64,000 nucleotides of DNA from Brachyhypopomus gauderio. Lineage: Eukaryota; Chordata; Actinopteri; Gymnotiformes; Hypopomidae. The stretch covers positions 21,670,251 to 21,734,250 of the forward strand of contig NC_135226.1 in the NCBI RefSeq assembly GCF_052324685.1. Direction: 5' to 3'. A model generated the notes under the pieces. That model was not told the DNA's origin, did no database searches, and saw nothing but the letters and a program-made list of their open reading frames with translations. This document shows positions 1-30,349 of this stretch, in pieces; the stretch's first letter is position 1; each line of letters opens with the position of its first letter. Position numbers and translations under genes: made by a program.

Positions 1-103
1 CTGTTCCTGCACAGCAACCTTAGATTTTATTTTGTGTTGTACTGACGTTTTTTCAGAGGCGCATTGAAAAATAAAGTGCTCTATAGGAATACTTTCGATT
101 TGT

Positions 104-262
104 GTGATTTTTCACGGGCACGGGTGGGTAACGGGTAGAATATTAACGGGTCCGGGCGGGTACGGATTTAACTTTGAAATAGCCACGGGTTCGCGTGCGG
201 GTGGGTGCTGTACTCTGCGGATATGGGTGGGTACGGGTCTCAAAAATCGGACCCGTACAGGA
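104..262. repeat. GGGTACGGGT-rich dispersed repeat fragment
   Basis: Short degenerate GGGTNNGGGT motifs recur, and the segment ends in an inverted pair of ACGGGT and ACCCGT arms around 230-255. This looks like the end of a dispersed transposable element, but I found no second copy or target duplication in the window, so the family is not assigned. It lies in a robo3 intron, upstream of the first visible exon. Confidence 0.35.
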
Positions 263-267
263 CTCTA

Positions 268-1256
268 CTACACACTACCCCTCACACCAACCCCTCACAC
301 CACACACTACCCCTCACACCAACCCCGCACACCACACACTACCCCTCACACTACACACTACCCCTCACACTACACACTACCCCACACACTACCCCTCACA
401 CCACACACTACCCCTCACACCAACCCTTCACACCACACACTACTCCTCACACCACACACTACCCCTCACACTACACACTACCCCACACACTACCCCTCAC
501 ACTACCCCTCACACTACACACTACCCCTCACACTACACACTACCCCTCACACTACACACTACCCCTCACACCACACACTACCCCTCACACTACCTCTCAC
601 ATTACACACTACCCCTCACACCACACACTACCCCTCACACCAACCCTTCACACCACACACTACCCCTCACACCTACCCCTCACACCACACACTACCCCTC
701 ACACTACCCCTCACACCACACACTACCCCTCACACCTACCCCTCACACCACACACTACCCCTCACACCAACCCTTCACACCACACACTACCCCTCACACT
801 ACACACTACCCCTCACACCACACACTACCCCTCACACCACACACTACCCCTCACACTACACACTACCCCTCACACCACACACTACCCCTCACACCAACCC
901 TTCACACCACACACTACCCCTCACACTACACACTACCCCTCACACCACACACTACACCTCACACCACACACTACCCCTCACACACTACCCCTCACACCAC
1001 ACACTACCCCTCACATTATACACTACCCCACACTACACACACTACCCCACACTACACACACTACCCCTCACACCACACACTACCCCTCACACTACCTCTC
1101 ACACTATACACTACCCCTCACACCACACACTACCTCTCACACCACACACTACCTCTCACACTATACACTACCCCTCACACCACACACTACCCCTCACACT
1201 ACACACTACTTCTCACACCACACACCTGCCCTCACACTATACACTACCCCTCACAC
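268..1256. repeat. CACACTACCCCT minisatellite, about 1 kb
   Basis: A low-complexity array of CACACTACCCCT and CACACCACACACTACCCCT units, with variants such as CCAACCCTT, fills almost 1 kb. The strand is almost devoid of G. All three plus frames are open by composition alone (Thr/His/Pro/Ser-rich), so no protein is implied. A second block of the same repeat follows at 1605-1912 after about 350 bp of unique sequence. Confidence 0.9.
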
Positions 1257-1604
1257 AGGCTAACTATGGCCTTTGGCATGTAAGGAACTACAGCGCGTGT
1301 GGTGTCCCTGAACCAGTTCCATAATCTCCAGACTGACCACACACACATCTGCTGTTTTGACATTCATCAGACCAGAGCCCTGCTGAGAGGCGGAAGAGCG
1401 GTCTAAAGACGGCCCGATCTCTCCCGTGACTGAGCACAGACTCATACACACACTCCCTCATGGCCAGAGACAGTTCATCCAGAACAAACTACAGAATGCG
1501 AGGGAGAGGAGCCACGTCACTCACTGGAGAGGACACTGGTTTAATATTTCAGCTCCTGAAGCAGATCTCATTGGTGTTTGGGTCTCTGAATGGCTACACC
1601 TGAT

Positions 1605-1912
1605 ATCCCTCACATTACTAACTACCACTCACACTATCCCTCACACTACCCCTTACACTACTAACTACCCCTCACACTACACAATACCCCTCACACTACT
1701 AACTACCACTCACACTACTAACTACCATTTACATTTACGGCATTTACCATTCACACTATCCCTCACACTACCCCTTACACTACTAACTACCCCTCATACT
1801 ACACACTACCCCTCACACCACACACTACCCCTCACACCACACACTACCCCTCACACCAACCCCTCACACCACACACTACCCCTCACACCACACACTACCC
1901 CTCACACTACCT
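1605..1912. repeat. Second block of the CACACTACCCCT minisatellite
   Basis: Same G-poor CACAC/TACCCCT unit family as at 268-1256, here mixed with an ACTAACTACC variant at its 5' part. The 1257-1604 spacer is non-repetitive, and I see no exon in it. Confidence 0.85.
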
Positions 1913-2039
1913 GACTACTCTCTTTTACATCTCTCTGTGCTCTGCTCACTGCGAGTACTTATTTGCGTGGGAGATTTTCCGCACTGAAGGAGTATGGACA
2001 GACCAGAGTCAATTTCTCACTCTTTCTCTCACCTCCCCA

Positions 2040-2041
<2 letters not shown>

Positions 2042-2091
<50 letters not shown>

Positions 2092-2096
2092 TCTCT
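2042..2096. repeat. (CT)n microsatellite
   Basis: About 27 CT units with one interruption, in the intron upstream of the first visible robo3 exon. Confidence 0.95.
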
Positions 2097-2559
2097 GTGG
2101 AGCCTAGTCTGCAGTGTTTATATGCCTGCTGTGAAATTTCTTGAGCAGCAGGACAGAAGCTCCGTTATCAAAACAAAGACCCACACATGTCTCAGTGTCT
2201 CTGAAGAGCAGGAATATGGCTGCTGGCTGCGTTCACTGCTGCTGGGTGTCCCTGGAGCCCAACACGGACAGCCTGTGTGATCATGTGCCCTGTCCTTGAA
2301 TGCCCCGCCCTCACGTGCACTGCCCTCACGTGCACTGATGTGTAAAGCCGCCCCGTGAACAGACGTTCTCTCTGGATTGTGCTGGCAGCTAGTATATAGT
2401 CGTTTATCCTGAACTGGAGAACCCAGAGAACCCAGAATCCCAGCTATTTCCTTCCATTAATCCCTGAGAGCCAGAGCTTACCTTGCAAACAAGGACACAC
2501 TACGTTAACATAGCTCATGGAAAAGCAGTGAATTATCTGCATGTTGAACTCACACCTGA

Positions 2560-2715
2560 GAACTTGTAAAAACACTGATTCACACCCCATTTGTAAAAAC
2601 ACAGATTCAAACCTCACTTGTAAAAACACAGATTCAAACCTCACTTGTAAAAACACCGATTCACACTCGACTTGTAAAGACAGATTTAAACCCCACTTGT
2701 AAAAACACCAGAAAC
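2560..2715. repeat. Imperfect ~27-bp tandem repeat
   Basis: CTTGTAAAAACAC followed by a short variable stretch (GATTCAAACCTCA or similar) recurs about six times. It ends about 190 bp before the Ig4 exon of robo3. No function is evident. Confidence 0.75.
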
Positions 2716-2907
2716 ACCAGTGCAGAAACGCACTGCAGCCTGTGTGAACACACCCACAGTGTGCTGCGGGTAATTCTGTCTCTGATAACGGGGGGGGTCA
2801 GTGTGAACTGGATCAGGTGGTGTTTGCATGAAGTAATGTACGTTGTGGGGGTCTAATGGGTAACGGGGAGCTCGTTAAGACAGGCTGTCTGCTGCTGTGT
2901 GTCCCAG

Positions 2908-20513
<17,606 letters not shown>

Positions 20514-20614
20514 GGTACACAGAACATGACACTGCATGTGTGTGAATGTCAGAATGAATCAGATTGATGAATACAAACTAATTTAGGGCCATTGAACCAG
20601 GCTGCTTGAAAGCA

Positions 20615-20615
<1 letters not shown>

Positions 20616-20673
<58 letters not shown>
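20616..20673. repeat. (TG)n microsatellite in the robo3 3' UTR region
   Basis: About 29 TG units followed by (AG)4, about 100 bp after the robo3 stop codon and therefore probably transcribed in the 3' UTR. Confidence 0.9.
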
Positions 20674-20684
<11 letters not shown>

Positions 20685-20773
20685 TGCATGTTTTCACACC
20701 GCTTAGTTCAATGGGTGTAAATTATTTAATTACAGCAGTTAAAACTCAATCAAAGACCGCTCACCTAGTAATC

Positions 20774-20779
20774 AATAAA
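20774..20779 (+). terminator. Candidate robo3 polyadenylation signal
   Basis: AATAAA at about 260 bp downstream of the TGA, the first canonical signal after the stop. Later sites cannot be excluded. Confidence 0.4.
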
Positions 20780-21791
20780 CAGCAGGACAACAAAACACTG
20801 ATAGGTCGGCTGTGGGAGGGGGCGGAGACTCGTCCAGATGACACGGCAGCCATTTGGGTAACAGCACAGACAGGCAATCAAATCCGAGGCTTATCCGTGT
20901 TCTCAACAGAAAATACACAAACGCTGAGTGCAAAAACGTGGCTCAAAGCACTTTTCTAACTCTGTACATGTCTGCTGCCATTAATGTTAAATGCACTGCT
21001 AAATACCGCAAATACCACGAATACCTCGTTCACCGGGCTCATAAGTGGACCATATGATGCCTTGAAGGTACATTACCAAAGACCCGTAGACAGAGGCGGT
21101 GTGGAGCGTCCAGGGAGAGCGTGCTAGCCAGAGTGGTGGCGGGCCCCTTGGGCGGTGCTTTATGTAACCGAACACTTGCTCGCAGAGCGTGACGTGAGCG
21201 GAGGCTGACGAGGAACTCGCGTGAGCCCTCCTGCTGAGCCCTGCTGAGTCACACACAGAAGAACCACGCCAGAAGGTCACGTGCATACACCTCCTCCTTC
21301 ATTTACATTTATTTATTAGTTATTTATTTATTTGTGTATTTATTGTGTTGTGTAAGCTTTTACTCTGTGTCCCTTTGCTTTACTGCCTTTGTGTGCATAT
21401 TGATATTTCGTGGAGGCAGGTTATCTGTCCAGCACCCTGCACTTCTGAATGTGCTCGCCATTTAAATGTCTAATGTGGTGTTTACATGTGATGCCATGGA
21501 TTTATGCTACGCTAACAGAGGCCCCTGACGGGACCAGCAGCCTCTATAGAGGAAACATTTCCATTAAACGAAAAACACCAATGCTACGAACACCGGATGA
21601 TTTTAGGTGCCTAATTATGCAAGTGTGATCATTCTGTTAACCCCATTAGCATTAACTTGATTATGTCCTCTGATATGTTTGGATTGTACATGAAGACACA
21701 ATTAAAGAGATCTGAGTCATTCTTTTATCATACCGCTGCAGAGGTCATTCTGTTCTGGAAACTCATTTAGCAGGTTTGATTGAAGATACAA
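20780..21791. other. Intergenic stretch without recognised features
   Basis: Non-repetitive except for short TTTATTTA repeats near 21300-21345. I see no gene on either strand. Confidence 0.5.
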
Positions 21792-22673
21792 CCCAGCAGG
21801 CATTTCAACGTTGAATCGACGTTGAATCAACGTTGAAAGTTATGGTTGAATCAACGTTGGATTTTGTGTCGATTTTGAAAGGTGAATCAACGTTGATATG
21901 CCAACGTCGTTTCAACGTCATAAATTCAACCTTGAATAAACCATAAAATTCACATTCATGATGCTCAAAATTGCATGGGAGAGAGGAAAAAAACAACTGT
22001 ATGCCATAATGCCATTTTTTTTATTCTCTCATTTTACTCGGAGTACCACCACACAACCTCAGTCATGGCCTCAAGTCTGGGACTCGAACCCACGACCCTT
22101 CGGTCTCAAGACCAATTCCCTAACCGCCAGGCCACGACTACCCTGCCCTACTCTCTTTAAACCTGTTGATTTGTCATTGCGAAGTTTTGTTTCTGCCTCA
22201 AAACATTTAAAACTGTTTCATTGCCTGATGTTGTCTTCCTGGTTAATACCTGCCTGTTTGTGACGATGTTTTTGGACGAATTAATAAATTTAAAAAAATT
22301 ATATTATTATTATTATTATTACTACTACTACTACTACTACTACTAATAATAATAATAATTAATACCTCTTTCAAAACCCTCAGCCAATGCCAAAGTGTTG
22401 TTTATACTTTTTTATTGTATGTGTTTTTTTAACTTGAAATGGTAATACAAAGGCAGGTTGAAGATATTACGTTGATTCACCGTTAATAGTTCAACGTTTG
22501 CGCAACCATTTAATGTTAAACGTTGATTCACCGTTAATAGTTCAACGTCTGCGCAACCATTTAACATTAAACGTTGAATCAACGTTGTTTCAACGTTGAA
22601 ACAACAACAGACAGTATTTCAACTATATTTCAACCACATTTCAACGTTGAAGGTCGGTCGTGTGCCAGCTGGG
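21792..22673. mobile_element. CAACGTTGA-rich DNA element with CCCAGCWGGCA termini
   Basis: The left end reads CCCAGCAGGCATTTCAACG. The right end, reversed, reads CCCAGCTGGCACACGACC. Both sides are packed with palindromic CAACGTTGA and TTGAATCAACGTTG motifs (21808-21950 and 22465-22650). The middle holds a tRNA-derived SINE and a TTA/TAC microsatellite (22295-22365), so this 882-bp element has itself been a landing site. No transposase and no clear target duplication were found. Confidence 0.7.
22014..22155 (-). mobile_element. tRNA-derived SINE
   Basis: Read on the minus strand the segment starts with a tRNA-like head. It has an A box in GTGGCCTGGCGGTTAGGGAA, an anticodon-arm-like GGTCTTGAGACCGAAGG, and a B box in GGTTCGAGTCCC. 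A short tail to the T-rich plus-strand border at 22014-22022 follows (A-rich on the element strand). Internal Pol III promoter boxes with a non-tRNA tail define a SINE. It is not a functional tRNA because the acceptor stem and CCA-side pairing are absent. Confidence 0.75.
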
Positions 22674-25283
22674 AATGAATGATTGATCTTCTGAAAAGAG
22701 CTGAAAGTTAACAAAATGAGAAGATATTTATTTGTTTTTTTTTTTTTCACATCGGTGTTTTGTAGGGAGTACCTGTATTCCCTAGGTTTCCTTTTTTAAA
22801 ATACTACTGACCGTTCCTGACGGGCCACGAGTGTGTGTTCATTACAGCAGGTGTAGTGCACAAATAGCTGGGGCAGCTGTACGTATGGATGTGTGGTTTT
22901 TGAACGCCGCCTGCTCTGGGGTGTCTCTGCTTGAAGAACCACATCTGTGTGACATGACCCTGCCAAACTCGCCTCCCAATTACGAGACAGCCGAAGGGCA
23001 CACAGCACACAGCTGAGACTCAAATCTAAAGTGCGAGGATGCGCTTGTGTGTGGCTAGCAGGCAGACGCTCTAGGGCTTTAAATCACTGTTTATGATTCA
23101 CGGCCAAAGGGTGAAGAAAGAGGGGCAAACGAGGGGAAGACACTTATTTTTGGAGAATAGCTTCAAGATACTGTCCGCGCGCCAGGCTGAACAATACGAC
23201 AGATGGCAGCTTTAGATGTTCATTAGGATGTAAACTGAAAGACGGAGATCTTTGTAGCTGGCAGATGATAAAAGCTGCATGACAACGCGACTTCCTGTCT
23301 GATCAGTCTATCGTATTTGCCTTGGCTCGGCTGAGGTGAGACGGTGGGTGAATTAGACCGCATGGCTGAACTAATGATGGGCGGACGGACGGGTGTGTCT
23401 CCACTGACCCCGACTGGTGAGGGAGCAAGTGTAAAAAGTTCAAGCTCAGGAACTCGCCCACAGACCTTAAAAGCGCCAGCAATCTGCTAGCACTTTCCTT
23501 GGTACGAGTCTGACCGCACTAACACCACCCACTGTAGGGCGCGCGGCCGGGCTGCAGAGCGAGCGCGCAATACAAGTCGCTAATTGACGCTCGAGCGCAG
23601 CGGCCGCGGTCATCGTGAACGCGGCCGCCACTCGAACATCTGTAACGGGAAACGCAGCAGTGAGAACTTCAGCAGATAAAGGCCCAGCTGGTGCTGCTCC
23701 TCGGACATGTTTGAGTGCTGATATAGGTCCGCTTGGTGGAACTGGCGTGTTATCTTAATGGATTTGCGCTGTGAGATGAATGATGGCGTTGCAGTGAGGT
23801 ACCGCAGCACTCGGACCTGATTACACCAGTCATTATGATCAGGCCCTGATCTAAATGGGCCATTTGTAGGAATGCGGGCTGTGTCACTATTGATCCGGCC
23901 TGGAGTTCGTGCGTTGAATGAGCAACTGAGTTCTGGCTCTTCGCCCGCCGATAATCCACTACATTTAAGCCAAACGCTTGGAGCAGACGCGTTGTTGTTT
24001 GGTTCTGTTTCTGCACCCACATCCCCACTCCATTCAGTTGATGGATTAAAGGCTTGTGCAGACACGACCAGACCTTCAGAACAGGTGCACATGCATGCTG
24101 CGACTTCCTGAGCTTCTAATTCTTCAGTCTTAACTCAGGTAGTCCTACGTGGTATATTTCATGGTAAAAAAGAACAGAGCAGGTGACATGCAGACCCGCT
24201 AGTACTGAGATGTAATAAAATCTTAATCCATTCTTGATTATGTTTAAATGTTCACGCAGACGTCCTAGCCAGGGGTAGGTCGTTTTGATGGGCTGGCGGA
24301 ACCTGCTGCCCTCTAGTGTTGGGCCGCAGACTTGGACCCTTTGAATATTAGACGTCCCGGCACAAATACTCAAATGATGCAATACTTCAGCGTTAAAGAA
24401 CAGCAAAGTCGAACACTGGTTAAACTGAATGTAAACTGAGTACAGCTATATACCTGTAGGTCTACTCTAATTTCCTGCACCATCACACACTGCCAAGATA
24501 AACAATTAAAATAGAAAAAATTTTTTTGATGAGACACGTTTTGTGCATGTAAACTCTATACTGGTCTATTTACACATTAATGAATTTTTCTCTCTTATTG
24601 CATTTGCTTTATTTGATACCATTTACATACTGGTGTGGGTTCAATTCTGAGCACAACACCAGGCGTCCAAAGGTTCTCATGAAGTGTGAGTCACTGACAA
24701 ATGGGACATTATTGATCTTGAAGCGCTGAGCATTGTAATGTGGGGTGAGCTGGAATACCCACAGGCGTCCCGAGCGTCTCCACGGGAGTGTTCAGGCCTG
24801 CAGGCAGAGGACGCGTTACTCCACAGCCTCTCAGAACAACGGAGAGGAACACAACAGACAGGCAGTGGGAACTCCGGGAACATGAGACGATGTATTATGG
24901 CCCGTACGACCAGCTGAGCAGTGCTGGTGCTAAATCATCTGTCAAATGTGTAGTTAAAAGATAACCGGAAGGGAAGATCACACTCCAAGTGTGACCTCAC
25001 ATCCTGCTCAGCTCTCACCTGACTGGTTGAACACTTATTTTCAGCTGTTCCCACATTTAGAAACGGTTCTGGCGATGTCAGCAGCGGTTTCTTCTTTTGT
25101 CAGGGTGTGGGCGACTGGAGGTTTTGTTTCCAGGATTGTTTTTACAGGAACAGCATGTAAACATACAGAAAAACCTGCATGAAGTAACCGTCGTTTCTGT
25201 GATGTTGCCTACATTGCTGCTAACCAACGGCTAAGTTGATGTTCACATGTTATACCATCAGTGTACTGAAACTGAGAAGTGAC
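22674..25283. other. Intergenic; GC-rich island near 23540-23640
   Basis: No gene or repeat family recognised. A CpG-rich patch at about 23537-23640 contains two GCGGCCGC sites 28 bp apart and could mark a regulatory element, but no transcript is visible beside it. Confidence 0.4.
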
Positions 25284-25950
25284 CAGTGGGGAACCGTCAG
25301 GGCCCTCTACGCCCTCTCAGAGGGCCTAAAATATTCTTAAGCATTATATATATAATTATCCAATTTTATTTTATCTACTTACAGTTTGACATTCGACATC
25401 TAAACAATTACAAAAATATAAGCAAATAAAATATTCACCCGTGTCTATTCAATCTGTGTTGGAAGGTGAGGGGTTAAGTGGAAGCCTGTGAGCCTGTGTC
25501 TCCCCCTATCAGGACTGTGATGCCCTCTGTTCGTTTACAGAGGGCCTGGCAGTTATAATTCAGCGCAATACCAGTTTCAAATGACAGCAAAATTGACCAA
25601 TCATATCTTCTCTCTTAGTGGGCGGGCTTAACTGTATGATAATTTCCGCCCGCTGTGGCGACGCTAGCTGTCGTTAGCACCACCGCTAGCTAGTTTCGAT
25701 TCATCCCTTTGACGTCCTCTGTTTACATATTCCGCCTCCGAGAACCACGGAGCTGTGAACCTTATTTTGTTTGGAAACTTATTTTGCTTAAGACGTTATC
25801 TAGTACAGATATTATTGTTTATTACGTTTTTAAAGCTGTACTGTCGTCTCAGTTTTTCTTTATTGCAGTTTATTAAGAAAGGAAAAAAAAAAAATTCGGG
25901 GGGGGGGGGGGGGTAGCGGGCCCAGGTTTAAAGGTCACGGTTCGCTACTG
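25284..25950. mobile_element. Non-autonomous hAT-type element
   Basis: A 667-bp element has CAGTGGGGAACCGT at its left end and, reversed, CAGTAGCGAACCGT at its right end. It is flanked by the perfect 8-bp duplication GAAGTGAC at 25276-25283 and 25951-25958. The interior contains a short inverted pair (GCCCTCTCAGAGGGC near 25310) and, near the right end, a poly-A then poly-G run (25878-25912). No coding sequence remains. Confidence 0.85.
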
Positions 25951-25958
25951 GAAGTGAC

Positions 25959-28900
25959 ATAGTATGGTTTCATCAGCTGACTATGCTCAAAACACCTGGA
26001 AATATTTTCATTAGGAAATTGTATTTCTAAAAGACTTGCAGTGGCTCAGTCAATGTTTCAGTCGCTCTTTAGCGATCAGAGTGAATCTTTAGATCGGGCT
26101 GTGAAACATCATTTTGTGGATAGTACATTTACATGTAGCACACATTACTGTGGCCTTGGGCTAAAGTGTCATGACCCAAGGCCAGAAGCTGAGACCCAAG
26201 TTCAGAAGCTGAGCTTCATAAGGTTCCTCTCACTCTCATCTACACAGTTTGCAGCCCCATGGTCACATAATAGGTTAATAGTAACATGATAATACATAAT
26301 AATATGATGGGAATTCCAAATATCACGAGAATGCATAAAGAATATGAAAATTCATAATAATAGCAGGGGTATACTTAGTGAGCTTACAGTTTGTGTGAGG
26401 TGACGCACTACAAGTTGGACAGTCTGCATACACAAACGGAACACGTCTCCCCTGGTCGTATTGGACCCAGTCAGCCGTGGTCCGCTGCCCTCCTGCTGAG
26501 GGAGACGACATCTTCGTTCCTGTGCTTCTCCTCAAGCTGTGGTTCTGCTGAGGACCAAGACGTCCACCCACACGTTTCACACGGCTGATCACTCTGCTAC
26601 TGAAGTCTGGTACTGGGATCAGGGACATAATGATAACGAGATGGTTATGTCCATTATCCACCATAGTTCAGGATTGTGGCTCCTGTCTTCCTCTCTGCTT
26701 TCAGTGTATAGATCAGACCCATCTCTAGATCAGACTCATGCCTAGATCAGACTCAACTCTAGATCAGACCCAGCTCTAGATCAGACTCATGCCTAGATCA
26801 GACTCATGCCTAGATCAGACTCAACTCTAGATCAGACCCAGCTCTAGATCAGACCCATCTCTAGATCAGACCCAGCTCTAGATCAGACTCATGCCTAGAT
26901 CAGACCCATCTCTAGAACAGTCCCAGCTCTAGGTTAGATCATCCCTATATCACAGGCCTGTATCACATTTGTGTTATAATTTATGTGACTTGTTTATGTG
27001 ACTATGTTTTGTTCTATGACACTATGACAAGCATGTGCTGCTGTCATTCATGTTGCTTGCTTATCCAGACTCAATTTCCCAGCATTCCCCCTGTGTGAAC
27101 CACACCCACTGTTACCGTGGTTACAAATCATCAGCACCTGTAAGTTCTGTCCCAGTGGATGTGTCTGCTGTCTTCACCTATGTGTTTTTTGAGACTGTCT
27201 TGTTTTTAGATTATGTTACTGTCTCTTCAGTGTCTGCTATTTTTTCGTCTTTCTCTTTAGGCTTTCAGACGTGCCATTCTGTCTCTGCTGGATTCTCTTT
27301 TGTTTTGCTTTGGGGGATTTTTGTTTGTTTGTTTTGCCTTTTTATTGGTTTGTCTTTGAAGTATACATACTTTGCACCTTTCCTTGTATATTAAATCATT
27401 ATTGTTTCTTAGACCATGAAGCGATTCCCAACTCCCATGTGACACTGGCCATCGTAGTTTTTTATTAGATTGTTAGTGGGCTAAATTGTAGTTACCGTGT
27501 AAATAACACCGTTTACATATTACACACCCATGAACAGTTCGTCAGACATGATAATCTTTCTTAGCTTATCAAGTGTTGATGTGTGTACGGTTGTTTACCG
27601 ACAGATGGTAACACGGACCGTGTTTCTGAGCGGGCACGAGAGTGCAGGTGCGGGCGCGCGCGCACTTTCGTCATGGCTGGTAGCCATCGGTCACGCGCCA
27701 CAGACGTGAACTGTCACGAGCACACGCGCGAGCACGCAGGATGTTTTCACGCCCGCCCCCGAGGCTTATGGGCTCAGAGTGAAGTGATGTTTGCAGCTCG
27801 TTCCTTAAAGACGTTAAATGTGTTTTCTATGAATGTAAGATCTAATTTAAGTTTTAATGATTCATTTTTGTTGATGTAAAATGCAGAATATAGTAATGTA
27901 CAAATTATAAAATGTTTGTTTTTTGGACTCTTAAATATACAAACACGATGTCACTATTGGTCATTCTGATGTAACCTTGTAGACGTTTTTTATTTATTTA
28001 TTTATTTTGGAAGCAACAGTTTTTGACATTTTAGTTTGCACGTTTTAAATGAAACATCTTTAAAAGAAATGATCTTGCCTCATGGTCGGCGTTATGTAGA
28101 CGTTTATTAAACTTAATCCCAATATGTGATCCAGCTGCAAGGATGAATAAGTACGAAATGCCACTGCAGTGAGTTCTGCACGAAGCGCTCGCGCTCTGTA
28201 CCCAGTTCTCCAGGGTAGCGGATGAATTCCCCGCATGTCCTCTGCGTGTGTGCAGGTAGACTCTCATTAGCGGTTATTTGCTCGGCTGGAATGTGCAGTG
28301 TGGGTACGTGTGCGTTCAGGAGGCCGTTGAAATTATGTCACAGTGGTTTAACATGACTTGAGAGGAACCCAGGCCTGCTCCTGAAGGTGCCCTAGAAGGT
28401 TTGATTATTACACACCTGGTGCTTAGAGTCGGAACGTCCTCAAGATGCGGATCACCTGGGTTATTATGGGATGTTCACTCCAGGGAAGCACATGAAGAAT
28501 ACAGGGACGGGTAGTCACAACGTTCCCTTTGTTTCTCAGTGAGGACCAAATTACAGAATACTGCTGCTGTTCAGAGAGGCAGAGCTGAACACTATCTGCT
28601 GTCTGTTTCACAAGTTCGTAATGTACTTCGGCTTGTGCTTGAAGAGCGTGGGCACAGTCGGTGTGTGCTATGTTCAGGGTGTGCGCCACGTGTGTACGCC
28701 CAGGGCTCCCCACAACACCTCCACCTCGTGCTGCATACCTGATCACAGTTCACTGGCACCTAACATCCAAATGTCTGCCATCGGGCTTGTGTGGGAGGCC
28801 ACGTTCCACTAAGGTCTTCAGAGGACTGTTCATCTAGGCTTGAATAAGGTTAAAGGAAATAATTAAGATGTCCTGGAGGGCGTCGTTTATTGTGGTCCAT

Positions 28901-30106
28901 TAAGGCTCCGTCTGTGTACCGTGAAACGGCCTCATCGCAGGGTCGTTCTCCCGGCCCGAGAGGCTAACGCGGAGGCAGGAGACAGTGATTTAGTGCACTG
29001 CAGTCATTAGCGCACGCCTGACTCTCCCTTACTCTAGATTAGATTAGATGTCCTCTGAGATGTTTGGTGAAGGAGAAAGCGGTTTGTAGCTATATTTTTT
29101 CTACTGTTTTCATTTTGTTTACGTTGCTCATGCTCCATTCTTGGGCCTGGTGTTGCAAATGCACAGTAACATGCAGGCGGTAGAGTGCAGTGAGTGGGAG
29201 AGACGCGTGTCTGCAGGCTTGTGGCTAACTGAAGGGTTTTGCGGTGAGCATTCTGGATCTGTCTGGTTAAAGAGGATCTCTACGAAAGGAGAGAGGGTTC
29301 TGTCAGGGGCACGTCAGCTGGACCAAACGGCATCCTCTTCACCAACGAGCAGCTTTCCTGCTTATTCTGCCTCTCACAACTCTCTGTGTGCATGAGGTAA
29401 GACAGGTGTGTGTGTGTTTAACCATAGACTGTACTGTTCCCCGTCTCAGACAGTAGAGAATCCTACCTGCTGTGTGTTATTATAATCATGCCAAGAAGGA
29501 AAGTGATTGGATGAAATCAGTTGTCAGTGTTCATCCTCGTTGCTGTTTTAGGGTCGTTATGAATGGACAGAAGTGTTGTCAGAGATCCCTGCTCTCATCA
29601 CGTGGTCAAACACCCCAAAAAAAGACAAAAATAAAAACCAAACACTGCCATTCAAACACACACTATTCTATGATGGTCACCCAACCCCTCCTGGCCAAAA
29701 TGTGTCCACACTACTATTGTCATTATACAGCATGCATGACGCCACTAGATATAACTGAACGACAACACCAGCAACTATCGGTTGCTTATGATATCGGTTA
29801 CATGCTTTTTCAACATTTGTCCAGAAAAAGAGAAATGGCGCCCTCTTCTGGTCATATAAAGTGTTGGCGTGTAGCTCTGCTACCGTCTATTCTCAGAACA
29901 CACCCGAAGAGAACACAACCCCATTTGACTGAGGAAGATGAGGAGGAGGAAGAAGCACATAATGAGAGCACACACCTCTGATGGAGTGTTGGTGACACAG
30001 AGCCAGACTCCGTGTGAGTCATCACGCCTTGGACTGAAGCCGAGAGTTCAAATGAATGAATGAATGAATGAATGAATGCTCCAACACTTTCACCGATAGC
30101 CAGCTA
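25959..30106. other. Intergenic; tandem array at 26705-26940
   Basis: A 16- to 17-bp repeat, CTAGATCAGACCCATCT or CTAGATCAGACTCATGC, occurs about 14 times at 26705-26940. A CpG-rich patch lies at 27640-27760 and (GAAT)n at 30051-30078. Otherwise I find no gene, RNA or transposon end. Confidence 0.5.
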
Positions 30107-30166
30107 TAGCCCCGATGTTACTGTGCCGTCCCTCTGTGTTCCGTCACACTAATACCGGAAGTACGG

Positions 30167-30349
30167 CACAGCGGCTTGTGTCCCGGTACACACAACAGAA
30201 CAGCGGCTTGTGTCCCGGTACACACAGCAGAACAGCGGTTTGTGTCCCGGTACACACAGCAGAACAGCGGCTTGTGTCCCGGTACACACAGCAGAACAGC
30301 GGTTTGTGTCCCGGTACACACAGCAGAACAGCGGCTTGTGTCCCGGTGT
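30167..30349. repeat. Subterminal 32-bp tandem repeats, left arm (6 units)
   Basis: The unit starts CAGCGGCTTGTGTCCCGG and ends TACACACAGCAGAA, with C/T variation in CGGC/TTTG. The same unit in reverse orientation forms the right-arm array at about 36272-36378 (four units). Subterminal repeats of this kind typically serve as transposase-binding sites in DNA transposons; that role is inferred here. Confidence 0.9.

Noticed and set aside
104..1324. Long overlapping Thr/His/Pro-rich reading frames
   Set aside because: They lie in a G-poor minisatellite that is open in all three frames by composition; no family similarity and no splice context.
22075..22150. tRNA gene on the minus strand
   Set aside because: A and B boxes are present, but the cloverleaf acceptor stem does not close and a SINE tail follows.
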